DNA of 64,000 bases from Iamia sp. SCSIO 61187. Lineage in GTDB: Bacteria > Actinomycetota > Acidimicrobiia > Acidimicrobiales > Iamiaceae. Numbering within the stretch: position 1 is the first letter of the stretch; the number at the start of each line of letters is the position of its first letter. The stretch spans positions 4,530,001-4,594,000 of the forward strand of contig NZ_CP050948.1 of NCBI RefSeq assembly GCF_019443745.1, in the 5' to 3' direction. Below, piece after piece: positions 33,859-43,015 of this stretch. Under the pieces are notes generated by a model that was not told the origin of the DNA, searched no databases, and was given only the letters and a program-made list of their open reading frames with translations. The position numbers and the translations under genes were made by a program.

Positions 33859-35685
33859 TCAGACCGACCGCGACAGGTCGAGCTGCTCGAGGCGGACGGG
33901 CTCCCCGAACCAGTAGCCCTGGGCCGCGTCGCAGCCCATCTCCCGGAGGATGTCGGCCTGGGCCGCCTCCTCCACGCCCTCGGCCACCACGCTGAAGCCC
34001 AGCGAGCGACCCAGCGTCACCGCGGCGGACACGATGGCCCGGTCGCGGGCGTCGGCGACGATGCCCGCCACGAAGGTGCGGTCGATCTTGAGGCTGTCGG
34101 CCACCTCGGTCTGGCGCAGCTGCTCGAGCGAGGCGTAGCCGGTCCCGAAGTCGTCGATCGAGACCCGCACCCCGATCCGGCGCAGGGAGCGCAGGAGCGA
34201 TGCGCTGCGGTCGGCGTCGCGGGCCAGGGCGCTCTCGGTGATCTCCAGCCGCAGACGGGCCGGGTCGACCCGGTGACGCCGCAGCGACGCGGTGACCTCG
34301 TCGATGAGCGAGGGCTCGTCGAGCTGGCGGGCCGAGAGGTTGACGCTGACGACCACCGGCAGGCCGGCGGCGATGTCGGCCAGGGCGGTGTCGACGGCCC
34401 AGGCGCCCAGGGCGACGACGAGGCCGCTCTCCTCGGCGACGGGGATGAACTCGTCGGGCTCGACCGCCCCCCGGACGGGGTGGTCCCAGCGCACGAGGGC
34501 CTCCACGCCCACCAGACGCCCGTCGGCCAGGGCCACCTGGGGCTGGTACACCAGGTGCAGGGACCGGTCGGCGAGGGCGCGACGCAGGTCGGTCTCGGTG
34601 TCCTGGCGGGCCAGGGCGTCCTCGTAGGTGCCGGGCCGGTAGCGCACGACGCTGGCACCGCCCCGCTCGGCGGCCTCGCGGGCCGCCAGGTCGGCCTTGG
34701 TGACCATGCTGTTGACGGTGTCGGCGTCGGTGGCCACCACGACGCCCACGCCGGGGGTCGGGGCGTGGCTGTGGTCGCCCACGGTGACGGGCGTGGCCAG
34801 GGCCCGGCGCACCCGCTCGCCGATCTCGCCGGCCTCGTCGGGCCCGGCGCCCTCGCAGATCGCCCCCAGGGCATCGGCGCGCAGGTGGCCGACCACGTCA
34901 CCGGGGCGGACGACCGCCCGCATGCGGTGCGCCGCCTCGCGCATCAGCTCCTCGGTGCGGTCGACCTCGGCGGCGTCGACGAGCCGGTCGAGGCGGTCGA
35001 GGCGGCTCAGGGTGACCTGCACGAGGGCGACCGGCCGCCGGCCGGCCCGGTGGAGCGCCTCGCGCAGGCGGGCGGTGAGGAGGCTGCGGGTGGGGAGGCC
35101 GGTGACGCCGTCCTCGACGGTCGAGCGGCGCAGGCGCGCCCGGTCCGCCTCCCGGGCCAGGGCGAGGGCGGCCACCGTCACCCAGGGCGTGAGGGCCAGA
35201 TCGTGGGCGTCGGCCTCGGCGTCGCCGGGGGGCGCCGGGTCCGGGCCGGGGCCGACCGGGAACAGGGCCAGGACGCCGAGCGGCGCCCCACCCTCGGCCA
35301 GGGCGACGAGCAGGGGCAGGCCCAGGCCGGCGGCGGTGAGCTCGGCGGTGACCTCGGCCCAGGGCGCGACGTCGCCCCGCGCCCGGACGGCGGCCCCGAG
35401 GCGGGGCGGGGGCCCGGGCCCGCCGCCGGTGGCCACCCGATCCAGCGCCAGGACGGCGCGCCGCGGCAGCCCGATGTCGCGGCCGTAGACCCGTCCCGGT
35501 CCCGACCGACCGGCGACGACGACGAGGTGGCCGGGGCGCGCCGCCGACGCCTGGGACCCGATCCGGTCGGCCAGCACGGGGATGGCCTCGCCGGCCAGCA
35601 CGGCGGCGACGGCGGCGTCGAGCGCAGCCCGCTCCGCCTCGGGCGTCAGCGCCGCACCCGCGTCGGTCCCCTCCGAGCGGGCCAC
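33859..35685 (-). CDS. cyclic-di-GMP phosphodiesterase (EAL) with degenerate GGDEF domain
   Basis: 608 residues. The N-terminal ~180 residues resemble a GAF-like sensor region. The GGDEF domain (about 185-340) starts with DGVTGLPTRSLL but its active-site loop reads LRADALGAICEG instead of GGDEF, so cyclase activity is unlikely. The EAL domain (about 350-600) is intact: EALVRWDHP, NLSARQ, EITES, DDFGTGYASLEQL, KIDRTFV and VAEGVEE. It should hydrolyse c-di-GMP. GTG 35685 is 3 bp from the hemL stop, so both may be cotranscribed. Confidence 0.93.
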   Translation of the reverse strand: MARSEGTDAGAALTPEAERAALDAAVAAVLAGEAIPVLADRIGSQASAARPGHLVVVAGRSGPGRVYGRDIGLPRRAVLALDRVATGGGPGPPPRLGAAVRARGDVAPWAEVTAELTAAGLGLPLLVALAEGGAPLGVLALFPVGPGPDPAPPGDAEADAHDLALTPWVTVAALALAREADRARLRRSTVEDGVTGLPTRSLLTARLREALHRAGRRPVALVQVTLSRLDRLDRLVDAAEVDRTEELMREAAHRMRAVVRPGDVVGHLRADALGAICEGAGPDEAGEIGERVRRALATPVTVGDHSHAPTPGVGVVVATDADTVNSMVTKADLAAREAAERGGASVVRYRPGTYEDALARQDTETDLRRALADRSLHLVYQPQVALADGRLVGVEALVRWDHPVRGAVEPDEFIPVAEESGLVVALGAWAVDTALADIAAGLPVVVSVNLSARQLDEPSLIDEVTASLRRHRVDPARLRLEITESALARDADRSASLLRSLRRIGVRVSIDDFGTGYASLEQLRQTEVADSLKIDRTFVAGIVADARDRAIVSAAVTLGRSLGFSVVAEGVEEAAQADILREMGCDAAQGYWFGEPVRLEQLDLSRSV

Positions 35686-35689
35686 GGCC

Positions 35690-36997
35690 TCAGCCCGCCG
35701 CGATGGCGTCGGCGGCCTCGGCGGCCAGGGCCACGACCTCGTCGACGACGGCGTCGACGTGGGCCAGGCCCGGGAAGAGGATCTCGTAGGGCCCCGGGGC
35801 CAGGGCCACGCCCCGGTCGAGGAGGGCGTGGAAGAGGGCGGCGTAGGCCGTGGTGTCGGTGGTGCGCGCCGCGTCGTAGTCGAGCGGGACCTCGGCCCCC
35901 ATGAACAGCCCGACGAGGGTGCCCTCGACGGGGATCCGGGCGGTCAGCCCGGCGGCGTCGAAGGCGGCCTGCAACCCGCCTCCGAGCCGGGCCGCGGTGG
36001 CCTCGAGGCGGACGTAGGCGTCGTCGTCGAGGAGGGCGAGGGCGGCCAGCCCGGCGGCGGTGGCGAGGGGGTTCCCCGACAGGGTGCCGGCCTGGTAGAC
36101 GGGGCCGAGCGGGGCGAGCTGCTCCATCACGTCGGCCCGGCCGCCGAAGGCGCCGACGTTGAGGCCGCCGCCGATGACCTTGCCGAAGCACGACAGGTCG
36201 GGGGTGACGCCGTACCGCGCCTGGGCCCCGCCCCGGGCCAGGCGGAACCCGGTGATGACCTCGTCGAAGACGAGGAGGGCGCCCACCCGGTCGCACTCGG
36301 CGCGCAGCCCGGCCAGGAAGCCGGGGGCGGGGGTGACCAGGCCCATGTTGGCGGCGACGGGCTCGACGATCACGCAGGCGATGGTCTCGTCGAGCTCGGG
36401 GACGACGTTGTACGGCGCCACGATCGTGTCGGCCACGGCGCCGGCGGGCACCCCGGCCGACCCGGGGACGGCGACGGCCCCGGCGGCGTCGCCGGCCTCG
36501 GCCTCGATGAGGGCCACGGCGCTCCCGGCCTCGGCCAGCAGGCCGTCGCTGTGGCCGTGGTAGTTGCCCGCGAACTTCACGATCCGGTCCCGCCCGGTGG
36601 CCCCCCGCGCCAGGCGGAGGGCGCTCATGGTGGCCTCGGTCCCGCTCGACACCAGCCGGACGCGCTCGCAGGCCGGCACCCGGGTGCGGATCTCCTCGGC
36701 CAGCAGCACCTCGCGCTCGGTCGGGGCCCCGTAGGACGTGCCGCCGGCGGCGGCCTCCTGGATGGCGGCGACGATCGCCGGATGGGCGTGGCCAGCGATG
36801 ATCGCCCCGTAGGACTGCACCAGGTCGAGAAGCCGGGTGCCCTCGGCGTCCCACACGTAGGGCCCCTCGGCGCGGGCGACGAAGTAGGGGGTGCCCCCGA
36901 CCGACCGGAAGGCCCGGACGGGCGAGTTGACCCCGCCGGGGATGACGGCCTGGGCCCGGGCGAAGAGGTCGGCGTTGGCGGTGGACGGCGTGGCGAT
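35690..36997 (-). CDS. hemL: glutamate-1-semialdehyde 2,1-aminomutase, apparent ATC start
   Basis: 435 residues if started at ATC 36997. PLP enzyme forming 5-aminolevulinate from glutamate 1-semialdehyde. Core motifs are SSGTEATMSALRLARG, GNYHGHSDG, the FDEVITGFR loop and SCFGKVIGGGLNVGAFGG with the PLP lysine. The first canonical start in frame is GTG 36856, but the preceding 47 codons encode typical HemL sequence (ADLFARAQAVIPGGVNSPVRAF and on). No ATG, GTG or TTG exists there. TAGCCT lies exactly 7 nt before ATC 36997, the leaderless geometry seen elsewhere, so ATC is the likely start, or an ATG was misread. CTG 37006 is the other option. Confidence 0.9.
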   Translation of the reverse strand: MATPSTANADLFARAQAVIPGGVNSPVRAFRSVGGTPYFVARAEGPYVWDAEGTRLLDLVQSYGAIIAGHAHPAIVAAIQEAAAGGTSYGAPTEREVLLAEEIRTRVPACERVRLVSSGTEATMSALRLARGATGRDRIVKFAGNYHGHSDGLLAEAGSAVALIEAEAGDAAGAVAVPGSAGVPAGAVADTIVAPYNVVPELDETIACVIVEPVAANMGLVTPAPGFLAGLRAECDRVGALLVFDEVITGFRLARGGAQARYGVTPDLSCFGKVIGGGLNVGAFGGRADVMEQLAPLGPVYQAGTLSGNPLATAAGLAALALLDDDAYVRLEATAARLGGGLQAAFDAAGLTARIPVEGTLVGLFMGAEVPLDYDAARTTDTTAYAALFHALLDRGVALAPGPYEILFPGLAHVDAVVDEVVALAAEAADAIAAG

Positions 36998-37004
36998 GCC
37001 GCGC

Positions 37005-37010
37005 AGGCTA
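37005..37010 (-). promoter_or_regulatory. -10 box of hemL
   Basis: Minus-strand TAGCCT, 7 nt before ATC 36995-36997. It supports a leaderless hemL transcript and thereby the unusual start codon. Confidence 0.45.
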
Positions 37011-37059
37011 CGCGGTCCCCGCCCCGGTCCCGGTCCTGGGCCGCGCCGCGGGCGACGCC

Positions 37060-38043
37060 TCAGGCGGTGAGCACCTCGGCGACCTCGCCCGCCAGGTAGG
37101 TGAGGATGAGGTCGGCGCCCGCCCGCTTGATGGCGGTGAGGTGCTCGAGGGCCACGGCGTCGCCGTCGATCCAGCCCCGCTCGGCCGCCGCCTTGATCAT
37201 CGAGTACTCACCCGACACGTGGTACGCCGCCAGGGGCACGTCGACCTCGGCCCGGGCCCGGGCGAGGATGTCGAGGTAGGCGAGGGCCGGCTTCACCATC
37301 ACCATGTCGGCCCCCTCGGCGATGTCGGTGCGGATCTCCTCCATGGCCTCGCGGGCGTTGCCCATGTCCTGCTGGTAGGCCCGGCGGTCGCCGCCGCCGG
37401 CGATCTCGACGTCGACCGCCTCGCGGAACGGCCCGTACAGCGACGACGCGTACTTGGCCGCGTAGGCGAGGATGGCGACCTCGGGGTGGCCCACGTCGTC
37501 GAGGGCGTCGCGGATGGCCATGACCTGGCCGTCCATCATCCCCGACGGGGCGCACACGTCGGCGCCGGCGTCGGCCTGGGCCATGGCCGCCTCGGCGTAG
37601 CGCCCGAGGGTGGCGTCGTTGTCGACCAGCCCGTCGGGGGTGAGCAGGCCGCAGTGGCCGTGGTCGGTGTACTCGTCGAGGCACAGGTCGGCCATGAGGA
37701 CGACGTCGTCGCCGACGTCGTCGCGCAGGTCCCGCAGGGCGACCTGCACGATGCCGTCGGGGTCGGACGCGCCCAGGCCCTCGGGGTCCTTGGCCGCGGG
37801 GATGCCGAAGAGGATCACCGCGCCGATGCCCACGTCCCGGAGGCGCTTCACCTCGGCCCGGAGGCTGTCCCGGGTGTGCTGGACGACGCCCGGGAGCGAG
37901 CCGATGGGGTGGGGGGCGTCGATCCCCTCGCGGACGAAGAGGGGGGCCACCAGGTCGTCGACGCCGAGACGGGTCTCGGCGACGAGGCGGCGGAGCGTCG
38001 GCGTGCGGCGGAGCCGGCGCAGCCGACGTTGCGGGAAGGCCAT
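37060..38043 (-). CDS. hemB: delta-aminolevulinic acid dehydratase
   Basis: 327 residues. Condenses two 5-aminolevulinates to porphobilinogen. The metal-site region DLCLDEYTDHGHCG near 120, the two active-site lysine segments AYAAKYASS (near 197) and MVMVKPALAYLD (near 252) are present. ATG 38043 has TAGGCT 6 nt upstream, consistent with a leaderless transcript. It is divergent from the LuxR gene and upstream of hemL, 62 bp away. Confidence 0.97.
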   Translation of the reverse strand: MAFPQRRLRRLRRTPTLRRLVAETRLGVDDLVAPLFVREGIDAPHPIGSLPGVVQHTRDSLRAEVKRLRDVGIGAVILFGIPAAKDPEGLGASDPDGIVQVALRDLRDDVGDDVVLMADLCLDEYTDHGHCGLLTPDGLVDNDATLGRYAEAAMAQADAGADVCAPSGMMDGQVMAIRDALDDVGHPEVAILAYAAKYASSLYGPFREAVDVEIAGGGDRRAYQQDMGNAREAMEEIRTDIAEGADMVMVKPALAYLDILARARAEVDVPLAAYHVSGEYSMIKAAAERGWIDGDAVALEHLTAIKRAGADLILTYLAGEVAEVLTA

Positions 38044-38049
38044 CCCGCC

Positions 38050-38101
38050 AGCCTACGAAGGCCGGAACCCGACGCCCGGTGTCGCAGGGGCTCGGTAGGT
38101 T
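38050..38101. promoter_or_regulatory. divergent leaderless promoters of hemB and LuxR gene
   Basis: The 65-bp intergenic region carries TAGGCT on the minus strand (38050-38055, 6 nt before hemB ATG) and TAGGTT on the plus strand (38096-38101, 7 nt before ATG 38109). The two promoters overlap back to back, so they may compete for polymerase. Confidence 0.45.
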
Positions 38102-38108
38102 TGGCGTC

Positions 38109-40898
38109 ATGCTCGCAGGGCGACCGGGCCTCAGCCCGGTGATGGTGGGCCGCAGGGGGCCCCTGGACCGCCTGGCCGACCTCCTGGCGGCCGAGGCGCC
38201 CGGCGTCGCGCTCATCGGCGGCGAGGCCGGCATCGGCAAGTCCCGCCTCGTCCGCGAGCTGCTCGCCGGGCTGCCCGACGACCGGCGGGTGCTGACGGGC
38301 CAGGCCGACCCCGGCGGGCTCAGCCACCCCTTCCAGCTGGTGCTCGACGTGGTGACCAGCCGCACCGCCCCCGACGACGAGCGCCTGGCCGCCCTGCGGG
38401 CCGACGCCGACGAGCGCCTCCCGCTGGCGGACCTCCTCACCGTGGCCGTCGCCCTGGTGTGCGACCTGGTCGACGGGGACCGGACCGTCGTGGTGTTCGA
38501 GGACCTGCACTGGGCCGACTCCGAGAGCATCACCGTGTTCGAGCGGCTGGCCGCGATCGGCGCCGACGCGCCGGCGCTGGTGGGCACCTACCGCCCCGGC
38601 GACCTCACCCGTCGCCACCCCCTCACCGACGCCCTCGCCCGCCTCGACCGCCGCCCCCACGCCGTCCACCTCCGCATCGACCGGCTGTCGATCCCCGACG
38701 TGCAGGACTTCCTCGCCGCCGTGTACGGGTCCCGCCCGTCGTACCGGGTGGCCGAGGCCCTCCACACCCGCAGCGGCGGCAACCCCCTCTTCCTGGAGGA
38801 GCTGCTGGTGGCCTCGGGTGGGGCCACCCTCGACGACCTCGCCGCCGCCCCCCTGCCCTGGAACCTGGCCGAGGCGGTGCGGGCCCAGGTCGACGATCTC
38901 GAGCCGCCGTCGCGCCGGGTGATCGAGACGGCTGCGGTGCTGGGTCGCCGGGTCCCGTTCGACGTCCTGGCCGCCGTCACCGGCCTCGACGAGAGCGACC
39001 TGATCCCGGTGCTCCGGGACCTCATCGACCGCGACCTGCTCACCGAGACCGAGGTCGACGTGTTCAGCTTCCGCCACGACCTGTCGCGGGAGGCCATCGA
39101 GCAGCGGCTCCTCGGGCGCGAGCGCCGGCGCATCCACCAGGCCGCCCTCGACGCCCTGCACCGGGCCCAGTCGCCCAACCTGGGCGCCATGGCCCGCCAC
39201 GCCCAGGGCGCGGGCCGGCCTGAGGAGATGGTCGACCTGGCCCGCCGGGGCAGCCGGAAGTACCTCGCCATCGGCTCGAGCTACCAGGCCCTCGACCTGG
39301 CCGAGCTCGGGCTGTCCGAATGCGAGGACGACCCCGAGCTGCTGGCCACCGCGGCCCGGGCGGCCTGGCTGTCGGGTCTCCACACCGACGCCGTCGTCCA
39401 CGCCGAGGCGCTCGTGGCCCACGCCGACGCCGCCGGCGACGTCGCCAACCGGGCCGCCGGGCGGCGGCTCCTGCTCCGCCTGTACTGGGAGCTGGGCCAC
39501 GAGCCGTCGCGGGCCGAGGTCATGGACGCCCTGATCGCCGACCTCGACCTGCTCGACGACGGCCCCGACCGGGCTGCGGCCCTGACCGACCTGGCCCAGG
39601 TGTCGATGCTCACCAACCGCATCGACGACACCCTGCACTGGGCCCAGCTCGCCATCGAGGCGGCCGAGCGCCACGGCCTCCCCCAGGTCCGGCGCAACGC
39701 CATCGTCGAGCGGGCCAGCGCCCTGCTCAACGACCGGGAGAGGGCGGCCGAGACGGTGGCCGACCTGGTCCGCACCGGCGAGGAGGCCTTCGCCGCCGGC
39801 GAGGACCTCCTGGCCGCCCGGGCGTGGAGCAACGCCGCCTTCTCCAGCGCCGGCATCCTCACCTCGGCCCAGCGGCTGGAGCTGCTGGAGAAGATGCACG
39901 AGGCCGCCGACCGGGCCGGCTGGCAGCCCGAGGGCAACCACTCGCTGGCGTCGGGGCGCTTCGAGGTCGCCTTCCACGACGGCGACATGGCGACGGCCGA
40001 AGCCGCCGTCGACGGCTACTTCGCCAGCGCCGTGGCTGCCGCGATCGGCAAGCACGGCTGGCTCGGCCTCCGCACGCCCCAGCTCTACCTCGAGCAGGGG
40101 CGGCCCGACGCCGCCCAGTGCGCCCTCGACGACATCGACGAGCTCCCCCACCCGATGACCGAGCTGCGCTCCGCCATCGGCCTCGAGGTGGCCCTGGCCC
40201 GGCGGGACACGACCTCGGTCGAGGCCCGGCTGGCCGAGCTGTTCGCCAAGGCCGCCGTCGACGGGCTCGACGCCGACTCGCTGGTCGACGTGATCCCCCG
40301 GTGCGGTGAGCTGGGCCTCGACCCCACCGTGGCCCGCCGGCTGGTGGCCGAGACCCGCCGCATCTGGGGCGGGACGTCGGAGATCCTGGCCCTCGGCCGG
40401 GCCCGGCTGGAGGGCCACATCGACCTGGCCGAGGGGCGCAACGAGGAGGCCCTGGCCCGGCTCCAGCAGGTCGTCGACACGCCCGACGGGCTCCTCATCC
40501 GCTCGGCCGGGCAGCGGGCCACCGACCACATGGGGGTGGCCCGGGCCCTGATCGCCCTCGGCCGGGCGCCCGAGGCCAAGCCCCACGCCGACGCCGCGCG
40601 CGAGCTCCTGGCCCGCTGGCCCGGCTACCGCCGCCAGCAGCTCGAGACCCTCGACCGGCGCCTGGGCGGGGCCCCGGCCGACGACGCCTCGGGGATCGAG
40701 TCCCTCACCCCCCGCGAGCGCGAGGTCCTGGCCCTGGTGGCCGAGGGCCTCTCCAACGGCGAGCTGGCCGAGCGGCTCTACATCTCCCCCCGGACCGCGG
40801 GCGTGCACGTCTCGAACATCCTGGCCAAGCTGGGCGTGTCCCGCCGGACCGAGGCCGCCGCCTGGGCCCACCGCCACCAGGCCGAGCTGGACGCCTAG
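38109..40898 (+). CDS. LuxR-family regulator with N-terminal AAA ATPase (LAL type)
   Basis: 929 residues. Residues about 15-280 are a STAND/AAA ATPase: Walker A GGEAGIGKSRLVREL near 43 and a Walker B-like VVFEDLHWADSES near 134. A long helical TPR-like middle region follows. The C-terminal 65 residues are a LuxR HTH: LTPREREVLALVAEGLSNGE and ISPRTAGVHVSNILAKLGV. Such large ATPases usually respond to a small inducer and activate transcription. ATG 38109 is preferred over a GTG ten codons upstream because of TAGGTT at 7 nt. Target genes cannot be inferred. Confidence 0.92.
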   Translation: MLAGRPGLSPVMVGRRGPLDRLADLLAAEAPGVALIGGEAGIGKSRLVRELLAGLPDDRRVLTGQADPGGLSHPFQLVLDVVTSRTAPDDERLAALRADADERLPLADLLTVAVALVCDLVDGDRTVVVFEDLHWADSESITVFERLAAIGADAPALVGTYRPGDLTRRHPLTDALARLDRRPHAVHLRIDRLSIPDVQDFLAAVYGSRPSYRVAEALHTRSGGNPLFLEELLVASGGATLDDLAAAPLPWNLAEAVRAQVDDLEPPSRRVIETAAVLGRRVPFDVLAAVTGLDESDLIPVLRDLIDRDLLTETEVDVFSFRHDLSREAIEQRLLGRERRRIHQAALDALHRAQSPNLGAMARHAQGAGRPEEMVDLARRGSRKYLAIGSSYQALDLAELGLSECEDDPELLATAARAAWLSGLHTDAVVHAEALVAHADAAGDVANRAAGRRLLLRLYWELGHEPSRAEVMDALIADLDLLDDGPDRAAALTDLAQVSMLTNRIDDTLHWAQLAIEAAERHGLPQVRRNAIVERASALLNDRERAAETVADLVRTGEEAFAAGEDLLAARAWSNAAFSSAGILTSAQRLELLEKMHEAADRAGWQPEGNHSLASGRFEVAFHDGDMATAEAAVDGYFASAVAAAIGKHGWLGLRTPQLYLEQGRPDAAQCALDDIDELPHPMTELRSAIGLEVALARRDTTSVEARLAELFAKAAVDGLDADSLVDVIPRCGELGLDPTVARRLVAETRRIWGGTSEILALGRARLEGHIDLAEGRNEEALARLQQVVDTPDGLLIRSAGQRATDHMGVARALIALGRAPEAKPHADAARELLARWPGYRRQQLETLDRRLGGAPADDASGIESLTPREREVLALVAEGLSNGELAERLYISPRTAGVHVSNILAKLGVSRRTEAAAWAHRHQAELDA

Positions 40899-40902
40899 GG
40901 CG

Positions 40903-40933
40903 GGCACGGATCGCCTCGGAGGCGATCCGTGCC
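40903..40933. terminator. perfect 15-bp hairpin between convergent genes
   Basis: GGCACGGATCGCCTC, one base, GAGGCGATCCGTGCC: a perfect inverted repeat that occupies nearly the whole 39-bp gap between the LuxR gene stop (+) and the S9 peptidase stop (-). It should terminate both directions despite lacking a T-run. Confidence 0.75.
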
Positions 40934-40937
40934 GGGG

Positions 40938-42995
40938 TCAGGCGTCGTCGGGCTGGAGGTGCTGGCCGAACCAGTCGATGATGAGCCGGGCCCGCTGGAC
41001 CCGGTGCTTCGGGCTCCCCGAGCGCGACAGCTCGTGGCCCTCGCCCGGGAAGCGGTGGTAGCGGACCTCGCGGCCCAGCTTGCGCAGGGCGAGGTAGAGC
41101 TTGTCGGCCTGCTCGACCGGGCACCGCCAGTCCTCGTCGGAGTGGAGGATCAGGACGGGGGTGGTGATGTCGCGCACGTGGGTGATGGGCGACATGCGAC
41201 GGAACTCGTCGGGGTCGTCGAGGTGGTCGACGCCGAGCATGGCGCCGAAGAGGCCCATGGCGTCCGAGGTCGTCTCCAGGGTGAGCATGTCGTTGACGGC
41301 CCGCTCGCTGCAGGCGGCGGCGAAGCGGTCGGTGTGGCCGATGATCCACGTCGTCATGTAGCCGCCGTAGCTGCCCCCGAGCACGCCCATGCGGTCGGGG
41401 TCGAGGAACGGGAACCGCTCCAGGGCACCGTCGAGGGCGGCGATGAGGTCGCGGTGGTCGTCGCCGCCCCAGCCCTCGCCGGGGTCGACGGCGGCGCGGG
41501 GCGAGCGGATGTTGCGCAGCCAGGTGGTGTCGCGACCGGTCGAGCCGTGGGGGTTGGCGAAGACGACGCAGAACCCGGCCGAGGCCCACATCTGGAACTC
41601 GTCGAACCAGCGCTCGCCGTACTGGGTGGTCGGCCCCCCGTGGATGCTGAGCAGCACCGGGTGCCGCTCGCCCGCCGACCGGTCCAGGTCCCGCGGCGTG
41701 ACCAGCCAGACGTCGATGTCGCCGCCGGCCGGCGACGGCACGGTGAAGCGCTCGGTCGGGTGGGCCGGGCAGCGGGCGTGGAAGGCCTCGGTGTGGTGGC
41801 TGATCCGCCGCTCGGACGCGCCGGTCGCCTCACCGGCCGGGTCGAGGACCACGACCTCCGGCAGGGTCTCCGGGTCGGTCCGGGTGACGGCGAGGGTGCC
41901 CCCGGCCAGGTCCCAGGCGGCGATGACGCACCCGGTGGCGCCGGCGACGACGGTGGGCTCGCCCCCGCGGGCGGGCACCCGGAAGATCGGCGCCGCCCCG
42001 CGGTCCTCGGCCCCGAAGACCAGGTCGTCGCCGTCCCACACCGGAGGGCGGGCGCCGGGGTAGGGCGCGTGGGTCCGGTCGAGGGCCTCGGCCGGGAAGG
42101 TGACCTCGCCGCTGTCCACGTCGATGACGGCGAGCCGGGTGTTCCAGGGCTCGTGGAGGAGGCGTTCCTCGAGGGCGGCGATGCGCCGCCCGTCGGGCTC
42201 CCAGGCGAGGGCCGAGTAGGAGACGGGTCCGCCGACGACGGGCGTGGTGGTCGGGAGCTCGGCCGGGATGCCGGATCCCACCTCGGCGACGTAGACGCCG
42301 GCGCGCTGGTCGAGGTCGAAGTCGCGGGTCAGCCCGCCGCTGAAGGCGAGGCGGGTGCTGTCGGGGGACCACTCCGGGTTGCCGTGGTCGCCCTGCTCAG
42401 CGTCCCCGATGCCGTCGTCGACGCCCGTGGGCGCGGCGCCGGTGACGACCGTGGCCGGGGCCGAGCCGTCGACGGGGACGACCCAGATCCGGGTGGGGCG
42501 GTCGACGATCCAGCCCTCGCCGTCGAGCATGCTCAGCAGCCGGGTGACCTCGCGGGGCGGGCGGGCGGCGTCGTCCTCGCCCTCGTCGTAGCGGGCGGTG
42601 CGCTGGCGGCAGGCGAAGGCGATGCGGGTGCCGTCGGGCGACCAGCGCAGCTGGCTGATGCTCTCGGGCTGGGAGGTCAGGGTGACGACCTCGCCGGGGC
42701 CGTCGACCGGCAGCAGGTGGAGCGTCGATCGCTTCTCGTCACCGTCCTTCTCGCGCCCGCTGGTGAAGGCGAGGAGCGTGCCGTCCGGCGACCACGTCGG
42801 CTCGCCGTCGCCGTCGGTGCCGGCGGTGACCTGCCGGGGCGGGCGGGAGCCGTCCGTGGGCGCCAGCCACACGGCGGAGCGGTAGCGGTTGGCGTCGAGG
42901 TCGGTGCGCCTCACCGTCCACGCGACCAGGCGGCCGTCGGGGGACACGGCGGGGGCGCCGACCTCGACCATGTGGCCGATGTCGTCGGGGAGCAC
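40938..42995 (-). CDS. S9 family prolyl oligopeptidase-type peptidase
   Basis: 685 residues. N-terminal ~400 residues are WD40-like TolB-type beta-propeller repeats (SPDGRLVAWTV, WSPDGTLLAFTSG, WSPDSTRLAFSGG). The C-terminal alpha/beta hydrolase has the nucleophile elbow GGSYGGYM near residue 540, an aspartate in LHSDEDWRCP and a histidine in GEGHELSR. No signal peptide, so likely cytoplasmic oligopeptide hydrolysis. GTG 42995 was chosen since TACCGT lies 8 nt upstream; ATG 42971 is an alternative. Confidence 0.92.
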   Translation of the reverse strand: MLPDDIGHMVEVGAPAVSPDGRLVAWTVRRTDLDANRYRSAVWLAPTDGSRPPRQVTAGTDGDGEPTWSPDGTLLAFTSGREKDGDEKRSTLHLLPVDGPGEVVTLTSQPESISQLRWSPDGTRIAFACRQRTARYDEGEDDAARPPREVTRLLSMLDGEGWIVDRPTRIWVVPVDGSAPATVVTGAAPTGVDDGIGDAEQGDHGNPEWSPDSTRLAFSGGLTRDFDLDQRAGVYVAEVGSGIPAELPTTTPVVGGPVSYSALAWEPDGRRIAALEERLLHEPWNTRLAVIDVDSGEVTFPAEALDRTHAPYPGARPPVWDGDDLVFGAEDRGAAPIFRVPARGGEPTVVAGATGCVIAAWDLAGGTLAVTRTDPETLPEVVVLDPAGEATGASERRISHHTEAFHARCPAHPTERFTVPSPAGGDIDVWLVTPRDLDRSAGERHPVLLSIHGGPTTQYGERWFDEFQMWASAGFCVVFANPHGSTGRDTTWLRNIRSPRAAVDPGEGWGGDDHRDLIAALDGALERFPFLDPDRMGVLGGSYGGYMTTWIIGHTDRFAAACSERAVNDMLTLETTSDAMGLFGAMLGVDHLDDPDEFRRMSPITHVRDITTPVLILHSDEDWRCPVEQADKLYLALRKLGREVRYHRFPGEGHELSRSGSPKHRVQRARLIIDWFGQHLQPDDA

Positions 42996-43015
42996 GGCCG
43001 CCGACGGTACCGGGG

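Noticed and set aside
35690-36856. HemL as an N-terminally truncated pseudogene starting at GTG 36856
   Set aside because: The preceding 47 codons are in frame, uninterrupted and typical of HemL, and a -10 box at the expected distance precedes ATC 36997; loss of the start codon or a base error explains the data better.
38079-38108. Upstream GTG start for the LuxR-type regulator
   Set aside because: The ten extra codons overlap the -10 box TAGGTT and show no conservation-like character; ATG 38109 fits the leaderless spacing.
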